In this document: piece by piece, positions 17,661 through 24,808 of the stretch
Layout: the number at the start of each line of letters is the position of its first letter
Numbering within the stretch: the stretch's first letter is position 1
Assembly: GCF_000003815.2 (NCBI RefSeq)
Contig: NC_049988.1
Span: 94,061 to 118,868, forward strand
DNA: 24,808 nucleotides
Origin: Branchiostoma floridae
Taxonomy: Eukaryota > Chordata > Leptocardii > Amphioxiformes > Branchiostomatidae
Direction of reading: 5' to 3'
Made by a program: the position numbers and the translations under genes
The notes under the pieces: generated by a model
What the model was told of the DNA's origin: nothing
The model's database searches: none
Seen by the model: the letters and a program-made list of their open reading frames with translations, nothing else

Positions 17661-18514
17661 CAAAGATTTTCCTGCAATCAGGAAATTAGTTCATTGAGTG
17701 TAACTTGGACGCGAATTTGTAGTAGAGTACGAAAGGCAGAGAACTACACTTCTTTAAGAAAAAATATAAATTATGCCTTATATGCTCTGTAGGAAATCAG
17801 AGAGTTTGTTGAAAGTTGTCTGTATGTATAAAAGAGAGTTAAATTCGAAATATCCATACACGTGCGAGACGAAAAACCTGTAAAGTTGGACATGGAACTG
17901 TTATCAGTATCTCACACTAAACGCGAGCAAGTTAAAGTTTAGTCATCAATTTATATTATGAGCTAGATGTCTTTATATTGTCTGTTAGTGAATCTTCTAT
18001 ATATGTACCAAGATTTTAATTCCTTTTTTGGTTATATCTTTGAATTCTAAACAAGATTAAAGAGTAACTTGTATTTCATAACCAGTCTTTACTGGACCTA
18101 TAATAGGTCTGTGGCATATATTGAATTCTATAGTGTACGTTATTCAGCTTTAAAATAAATGCTCTGGGCATTATATTGTATTACCAGGGTCTTAAACTGA
18201 TAAAATGATGATTCTCGTGGGTCCATTTAGACCCACCCAGTCGGACTCAACACCGCTTTCCCTTTTTAGATTTTACAATGTTGTGTCAAATCAGTAATAA
18301 AAAACGTAGGAGATCGTGTAGCAGAAATTTGCTGACAAAGTCACGAAAGAAATTTTGTAGCAGATCTAAAATATTTCAGTGGTGCTTCAAAATTTACGCC
18401 TTGGGCCAAACGCTGGACCCCACTCGACATCGGATGTTTGGTGGTTAAGCTTTTATGTCAAGACTTAAAGATAAAGTACAACCAACTTACAGCAAAGGTA
18501 TTTTGAATGTTGTT

Positions 18515-18869
18515 GGACTTAAGAACTGTTTTTTGCTTGAAATCTTCTGTAAAGATGACTAAAGCTTCTTTGTGAAATGTTAAGAGGATAAGAGTACTAC
18601 TAAGAGTACTTTGATACTACTACAGTAAATGGTACTGTACTCAGAGAATGACATGTAATTGCCATACAGTTGCAGAATGAGTAACATCCGTTTTACTGCC
18701 TTGTGTATTTAAAGTGGATATTATACTGGGTAGTGCCTTCTTGTGGCTGAAAAAAAAACATTGTTAACGTTGGGACTTCGATAAATTCTCTCTTGCGGTC
18801 ATTCTGATATGCGACACAGTTATGAAGCCCATGTGAGCAGGCTCAATGAAATCGTAATCAAAACATTTT
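18515..18869. other. ~355-bp insertion relative to copy A
   Basis: Flanks (gaatgttgtt and gcactaaaaaggaaaaag) align on either side of about 6235-6260 in copy A, where only ~18 unrelated bases occur. I see no inverted ends or target duplication, so it may be an insertion in B or a deletion in A. No coding signal. Confidence 0.7.
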
Positions 18870-20587
18870 AATTGCACTAAAAAGGAAAAAGTAAGGATTG
18901 AATATTTTGTACTTTTTGATTCTAAACGTTATAAAAGATATATTAGAAATTGAATGACGTGATTTTTTTACCCTTACCTGTTTCGTAATGACTTGCATGC
19001 CATATTGTATTTTCTTTTCAATTCGCAATTTTATGTAACAATTTTTTTTTCCAATTGAGTAACCATTTTAATAAATTATTATTGACGTACTATAAATTTT
19101 TCTGCTTCTGCTTTCTTTCTGAGCGACAAAAATGTAATAGGTATGAATGCAAAAGCTATACCCACAGACAACAAACATTTCTCACAGAAGTACAAATGTA
19201 CGAACATGCACACACGTACACATATATATCTACACACAAATACACATATACTTACAAAAACATGAAACACTATAAGTTTTCGTTGTTCGCTTTCTTTTCC
19301 TAGTACACTATTAGACAAATAAGAAACACCAAACCCATTGATAAGAACAACAGCTACACGTTTCATGCCAATAAAGTTGAAATGACACGACGTCCGTGTG
19401 GCGATGGCTTGCCAGCATTTATTTATTGACAAAAGACGTGCCCTAGGCAGCCGTTAATATGCGCTGCTATCATTCTTTGTTATGGAACTTGATGTTAAAC
19501 ATTTATGATATGTACTTTCCGTAGTCATTTTTCATCATCTGGCAAAAATGTCATTAGAGGGCATTAGGCCCAAAACAGTTTTCTTTGACAAGACAAACTA
19601 AGTTGATACATTGGTTAGCTTTCCGTGGCGTAACTGAACAATCTTGACAAGGATGCTTTGATGGAATGCATAATTTAGCTTGCCCTTTTATGTCTGAACT
19701 TTTACCATTTCTACACTGACAAGATGGAATCGTATCACCTTCGTCTTATGTCTATGTAGCTGGTGTTCTTCTAATCTAGATGCATGAAATCAATTCAGTT
19801 GATGGCATTTTAGATTTTTGAAGAACCATTTTTAAGATTAAATTTCTTTCAGATGTCAGTTGAAACGTTTTCCTCAAATTCAGCAAGTAGTAAAGTAAAA
19901 AGGATGCCAGTTTATAGAAGGTATTACATAAGTAGGCATGTAAATTTGTGTTGTAATGCTTATTGTATGATGATCAGGATAAAGACTCGAATATGAGGCT
20001 AATTAATGTTTTTTTTAATATCATCGTTATAACAAAGGGATTTTCGTGTCTCTACTTTCCCTGCAGTATATATAATCCCGTCCTACTTAGAAAAAACATC
20101 TTCTTTTCTCACATTAAAGATTTTAGAAGATGCCATCAATAAAATTGACTTTCTGTAGCTTCACAGCCACCGAAAAGACCAAAGCTTCAGCAATAAGTCT
20201 CATGTATTTGCGTAGTCTTGTCTCTTTCTGTTTTTTACAAAGTTGCAAATTCTGCTGGTTAGTCTACGCTTTACTGATTCCCCTGGCACACCTTGAACTG
20301 AACTGAACTATTCACATCTAAAAGGAATGAGCAATAAAAAGAAAACTAAGACATCATTTTCTGTTGGTCCAGATTAAGCCATGCCGGCAAAGCCAGTATT
20401 CAGCCAACCAGATCGGCCATACAGCTATGACGTCATGTTACCACCAGATCCGAGCTGAGTGTTCAAGGTTCCGGGCCGGAGTTCAAATCTATTAATGAAC
20501 AAATAGATAATCCTGGGAAAAAGAAATTCTCCATAGATACATTGAATACTTGAATATTGCTGACATTTAGAAGTACGGTTTTGTCTT

Positions 20588-20734
20588 TCAGGTGATCAAC
20601 ATACTGCGCATGCTTCGGTTGACGTCTACTTGGAATCCAGAGGCTAATTAGGCATCTGCGAGGCGCATGCGCGCTTTCGTTCACCCAGTCGTGAGAAGTA
20701 CACCACGCCTGTCTGCTACCTCAGTCTGAAACAG
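20588..20734 (+). promoter_or_regulatory. Promoter/first-exon-like cassette 1, copy B
   Basis: Counterpart of 7980-8115 with TGCGCATGC, TTGACGTC, GGCGCATGCGCGC and the donor-like ACAG|gtaaag (GT at 20735). The donor is changed from gtacag to gtaaag but stays functional-looking. Confidence 0.4.
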
Positions 20735-21031
20735 GTAAAGAGTTGCAATTATTACGGTGACCAATTAACTATAAATGCTGAACCAGGAAGAAGAAACTTT
20801 ACGTAGAAGGCTGAAGGCATGTTCCTTTACTTCATTTTCGTACGCGTTTAAAAAACAACAAATAATATGCGGAGCGGAATTTAAGTAAGACGACATCACG
20901 GCTGCTAATTAGTCTACTGTTGTTGTTGTTAGAAGCTAGCCATGTAACAGTTGCTTTCACGAAACCCCATTGCACATGTGTAATTCACTTGGCCTAGCAG
21001 TCTAGGGATAAAAAAATGCTGTAAAATTTCC

Positions 21032-21043
21032 GGGGGGGGGGGG
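21032..21043 (+). repeat. G12 homopolymer run
   Basis: Twelve consecutive G in AT-rich surroundings. It can promote polymerase slippage and explains part of the gap in copy A. Confidence 0.9.
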
Positions 21044-21165
21044 TAGCTATAGGGTGGTGTCGGAACCTTTCAGCTAAACACTTATATAATCAGCACACAG
21101 CGCGAGTGATGTGTGGTCTAAACCCAGACGCAAATGAAGACGTCCAAGCATTCCTACCCTCACAT

Positions 21166-21168
<3 letters not shown>

Positions 21169-21255
<87 letters not shown>

Positions 21256-21315
21256 CATAGATACATAGATAGATACATGGATAGGTAGATAGATAGATAG
21301 ATAGATAGATAGATA
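21169..21315. repeat. (AT)n then (GATA)n compound microsatellite
   Basis: About 17 AT units followed by about 28 GATA-type units, with several GATACATA interruptions in the second half. Copy A has a gap here and a short GATA remnant. Confidence 0.95.
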
Positions 21316-21586
21316 TGGCAACTGTAATTGCCTTTGCTAGTTAGTGTGAATCAAGTATAGGGCCTGCAGTTGCTCTTTTGATGACTAGCAATGAATTTTG
21401 GAGATTGACAATATTTGAAAATGTAAGATTAGTCTACTTTTGAGTGAAAGTGTGTGTCATTGGTGTCCAAAGAGAAGTTTCAAAAAGTCGCCAGGGAAAT
21501 CTTCGAAAGGAAAGCAGTTGAAGACAGGTTATTTTTTTATTTCATTTTATGTTGGTCTTTTTATAATTGTAACTAAACAAAAAAAT

Positions 21587-21662
21587 TGTCGGCCTGCCTT
21601 TGAGCAAGCCGATATTACTTATTGCATAAGAGCAACCACTGATTATTTTCTGTTATTGTGAG
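21587..21662 (+). repeat. 'GAGCAAGCCGACAT' module 2 of copy B
   Basis: Nearly identical to 8803-8880. The other copy B members lie at about 20870 (module 1), 22137 (module 3) and 23931 (module 4). Confidence 0.55.
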
Positions 21663-21837
21663 CCAAAGGAAAAAAGTTTTGATTGAGACTTAAATATTTT
21701 TCAGCATCCTCCTTCATAGACTTGGTTTACTTGATATAGCAGCCGATGTTAAAGACATATGCGCATTATTTTAAAAGCAAGGATAGGCGGTGTCAGATAA
21801 TTGCAAACATTTGTTAGCATGAAAGAAAATAGCAACC

Positions 21838-21976
21838 TATTCACAGCGCATGCTCTGGCTGACGTCTGGTTGCATCCAGACGATAATTAATTAATCTGCT
21901 CAGGCGCATGCGCGCTCCCGTACGATCACTTGTGAAAACTACAAGTAAGCCTGTCTTCTACCTCGGTCTGAATAAG
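21838..21976 (+). promoter_or_regulatory. Promoter/first-exon-like cassette 2, copy B
   Basis: Counterpart of 9057-9190. CTGACGTC, the TAATTAATTAATC stretch, GGCGCATGCGCGC and the donor-like AATAAG|gtacag (GT at 21977) are kept, while surrounding bases differ (for example cttctcgga in A is ctggttgca in B). Confidence 0.4.
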
Positions 21977-22925
21977 GTACAGGTAGGGCAATTATTACGG
22001 TAGCTAATTCACAATAAATGATATATAATTTAGTAATGTTGATAAAATGTACAGAGAAGGCTTTCTAAAGGCTGATTAGATTTTTCATTATAGTTTCTTG
22101 CCGCTTTCAATTGCTAATCAATAGAAAAAATATACCTGGCGGGCTTTGAGCAAGCCGACTAAGTAGCGACTGATTACTTTTTGTTATTGTCCCTGAATCA
22201 GTTGAACAGTTTCTAGTACTACTAGTTTTCTAAACGTGGGTGTCCAAGTTACGAGAGCACGGTGAATAGAATGGAGCTTATAATTTGCAAGTAGGTCATA
22301 TTAATAGACTCCCTGTATAGATTTAGTTTACTTGGGCTATGATAGGGCAGTTTATGTGCTGAGAAGTCAAATTCTGTGTAAGAAACCGAATCACATTTCT
22401 CCCTGGAGACATGTTGACATGTAAAGCCTACTTGACAGCTACATATAGCCGCCAAGGGTTAAGACATTTCTTTCAAATCAAGTATGGATATGTGGTGTCA
22501 GTTCTTTTTGACATATCGTTACCGCATTAGTCTCCAGAAACCTGCACAGCACACATGTCATAGCCTGGTCAAAACCTAGGCACTAATACTCCTTTCACAT
22601 CGGGCACATTTTTATCGAACAAGTCGTCAGCGGGCTCTTAGTTACATTTTCGGCAGTATTACGCCCGATGCCTTCTCTATCAGTTCCCTATTTTTAGAAC
22701 TCTTTGCTGCCTTCTCGGACGTCGGCTGACGCTCGCTGTTCTTTTAACATCAAGGACTAGATACCGGCGATATTTAAGGCTCACGTATAGTCTAGTTATC
22801 GGGCGAGTATAGGCATACGTCCAGCGCTTAACCCAATCTCCTTACAAATGTTAACTTTCTTTGAACAATGAAGTTACCTTCATGCTTTAAAGTGGCGCAC
22901 AGTTCGGACATTGTGGCTCTGTTGG

Positions 22926-23137
22926 TAACATCAACTATCATAATTTCACCAGGTGCTATATATAATACCGCCACGTGAAAAAACGTTAGTATAGAAGTCT
23001 TCCCTAGATTGTCTTGAATACCAAATGTTAAATATCGTAAATTTAATACAATTCGTAGGTGTTAAAGACAATCTTGAGAAGGCCTCTATAACAACGTTTT
23101 TTGATAGCACCTGGTGGAATTATGCGAAAGTATGTTA
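22926..23137. mobile_element. 208-bp hairpin MITE inserted in copy B only
   Basis: The element is 22928-23135, beginning ACATCAACTATC and ending GTATGT, flanked by TA. The arms share CACCAGGTG, ACCGCCA and AAAAACGTTAGTATAGA with the element at 9879-10100, so it is the same family. Copy A has the uninterrupted site (ttggtagcatgtgagctggg near 10351). This pair defines the element ends and the TA target. Confidence 0.85.
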
Positions 23138-23271
23138 GCGTGTGAGCTGGGTTTATCACACACTTCCGATTCTATATATCACCAGTTCTTTTATGCTTGT
23201 GCTCTTAATGATTGATTGTTCAAATACAATTCAATCTCTATAACTGAATAAAAGACGGAGATCTACTTCCG

Positions 23272-23305
23272 AACGTTTCGAGTGACATCGATCACTCTTC
23301 TTCAG
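23272..23305 (-). ncRNA. Hammerhead-ribozyme-like motif, copy B
   Basis: Minus strand: CTGAAGA, A, GAGTGA, loop TCGATG, TCACTC, GAAACGTT. It is the counterpart of 10492-10525 with stem II and both core boxes kept and changes only in the loop and last base. The extra A after the first box is also present. The neighbouring DNA on the upstream side is a gap. Confidence 0.4.
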
Positions 23306-23343
23306 CGTCACTTGAATGAACTAGCAGAACAATTCAAAACAAT

Positions 23344-23540
23344 NNNNNNNNNNNNNNNNNNNNNNNNNNNNNNNNNNNNNNNNNNNNNNNNNNNNNNNNN
23401 NNNNNNNNNNNNNNNNNNNNNNNNNNNNNNNNNNNNNNNNNNNNNNNNNNNNNNNNNNNNNNNNNNNNNNNNNNNNNNNNNNNNNNNNNNNNNNNNNNNN
23501 NNNNNNNNNNNNNNNNNNNNNNNNNNNNNNNNNNNNNNNN
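23344..23540. other. Assembly gap (197 N) in copy B
   Basis: Copy A supplies the likely counterpart at about 10540-10580, which is non-coding. Confidence 0.9.
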
Positions 23541-23815
23541 ACGCTGACTAGAAAATCTGGTTGAGCATGTCAATTCTAAAGATTATTTGAAAATGTCAAT
23601 CATGTTTGCACAATGGGATCTACACCCCCCCTTAAACCGGACTCGTAGAACTCTCAAGTACATTGTACAAATTTTCCCATTTTCCTATGGTATTGTCTTA
23701 GTATCAGACACTATGCAAAAATGATTAACTTTTTAAGATCAAAAGCTACACACAAAACCTTGCAAAGAAATGCTGGTTTACATTCAGGTTCAATTCTGTA
23801 TCGCTGATGATACAG

Positions 23816-23877
23816 GTACAACCAGGAGAGGAGTTTGCTGAATTGTCAGAGAGAAAAACTAGGCACGCAGCAGACAG
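23816..23877 (+). other. Putative 5'UTR exon, copy B
   Basis: Counterpart of 10790-10858: acceptor-like gatgatacag, conserved GGAGAGGAGTTTGCTGAATT core, and donor-like gttagtgctgtt at 23878. The 3' half has diverged with a net 7-bp difference. If real, it would lead to a receptor gene beyond the window end. Confidence 0.35.
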
Positions 23878-24477
23878 GTTAGTGCTGTTATTTTGATGCT
23901 TGTTTTACCTCTGCATTAACAAACATGAAAATATGTCGGCCTGGCTTTGAGCAAGTCGACCTCACTCATCATCATAAAAGCAGCACTTGGTTATTGTTGG
24001 GTGAAGTAATTCTATACCTGCCTTGCATTTGTTGTTTAGAGCGTGGGACTACGAAAGAAATACAGCCCCATGTGCACGTTAAGTGTATGAAATTGCAACT
24101 GCAGCCTACAAAAAATATCACACACCTTCCTATAAATTGGTGGCATCATTTTCTTGGCCTGGTAGAATTGAGTTCCCTACCAATTCTTAGTGCAACCGAA
24201 TTTCTTTTTAAGACCCTCTCAAGGACGTTGTTTTGCACATTGTTTGAAAACCTTTCGTTCTATTATGATTGTCGGCGCACAATCCGTCTTCTCCCGCCAA
24301 TTAAGCTCTGAATGAGCGCCACAGTGACTATTAATCACGTGGCTGTTGACTGGTTCGCATGATAAGACTACATTTTTATTAGATTCGTACCTTTTTCAAT
24401 AGAGATTCTTGTATTTTTTAAATGAAATTAATGCAAATTCACATGACCCCATGGATTTAATGTTCATCTATTCATCA

Positions 24478-24808
24478 TAACCCTATCTAGACCGGGCTTT
24501 TTTTGGCGACTATTCCAGAGGACCTCATTCAGACAACACCCTCTCCCTTGTAATTTGAGAACGGCTTGATGCAATACCATAACTTTGCAGGTAGCAGAAT
24601 ACTACTTAAATGTTTTCTGTTGAGTACTTTTGGTATCGTTGTGACGATATAGGACGAAATGAGAACACCATTTTTGTGATTCATCGTCCAAGTAGAGAAT
24701 GCAATAAATTCAGAGTTAACAAAATTGAGTGCCTTCTTAATATTAGTCTGACAAGTCCATTGCAACCGCATTGACGTTCAGATGGCGTCAGGAAACTATT
24801 TCATTGTT
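24478..24808. mobile_element. TA-flanked transposon, copy B, cut by window end
   Basis: It starts ACCCTATCTAGACCGGGC at 24480 after TA and aligns with the element at 11715-12366. The right terminal repeat lies beyond the window. Confidence 0.7.

Larger units (their letters stand above)
16187..24808. repeat. Segmental duplication, copy B (runs to window end)
   Basis: Direct repeat of 4215-12290. Differences from copy A include an internal 326-bp tandem duplication near 17032, an extra ~355 bp at about 18515-18869, a ~25-bp deletion near 18216, a microsatellite where A has a gap, and a MITE at a different position. No protein-coding gene is convincing inside it. The segment starts in the receptor 3'UTR, so the duplicated unit probably includes the receptor gene itself. 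Confidence 0.9.

Noticed and set aside
21169-21315. Possible CRISPR array or satellite at the regular repeat block
   Set aside because: Units are 2 and 4 bp with no spacers; it is a compound microsatellite.
1-24808. tRNA, rRNA or prokaryotic operon features
   Set aside because: I found no cloverleaf or rRNA-like sequence. Intron-type signals, microsatellites and eukaryotic transposons argue against a prokaryote.

Overview
The window looks like a piece of a chordate or other deuterostome nuclear genome, most probably amphioxus (Branchiostoma). This is inference. It rests on AT-rich non-coding DNA with introns, a single-exon LRR-Ig receptor of the kind greatly expanded in amphioxus, a C-type lectin exon, many small inverted-repeat transposons, and two near-copies of one locus that differ the way amphioxus alleles or recent tandem duplicates do. 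Six runs of N (2685-3347, 4115-4214, 7013-7173, 8355-8454, 11326-11529, 23344-23540) are assembly gaps. Identities quoted are by eye.

Layout. 1-465 holds nothing recognisable. 504-703 is one exon of a C-type lectin-like domain. Its splice donor is followed almost at once by the microsatellite tail of a minus-strand LINE remnant. 1013-2143 holds a 230-bp foldback element, simple repeats and a 202-bp TA-flanked MITE. 2191-3853 is a large inverted repeat with ~0.5-kb arms whose ends (TTAAAGGAM) look like Kolobok/T2-type transposons; its centre is a gap. 4215-12290 (copy A) and 16187-24808 (copy B) are two copies of one ~8-8.6 kb segment in direct orientation. Between them lies the one clear complete gene, 13077-16103, a 1008-residue type I membrane protein: signal peptide, LRRNT, about nine LRRs, LRRCT, three Ig domains, one membrane helix and a tyrosine-rich 298-residue tail.

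How the parts relate. Copy B begins 83 bp after the receptor stop codon, so the duplicated segment starts in the receptor 3'UTR. Copy A has the same 3'UTR-like start, but what should precede it is hidden by a 100-N gap. The simplest reading is a tandem array of gene-plus-downstream units with a second receptor copy lost in the gap. The main alternative is that the assembler joined two divergent haplotypes of one locus. Inside each unit are reiterated modules with CRE-like and NRF1-like motifs followed by a conserved splice donor, and a conserved 62-69 bp exon-like block. A splice-acceptor-like sequence sits 3 bp before the receptor ATG. Together they suggest, but do not prove, that the intergenic segment supplies alternative promoters and 5'UTR exons to the next receptor.

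The segment also records recent transposition: one MITE family sits at different places in the two copies, and each copy has the near-empty site for the other's insertion.
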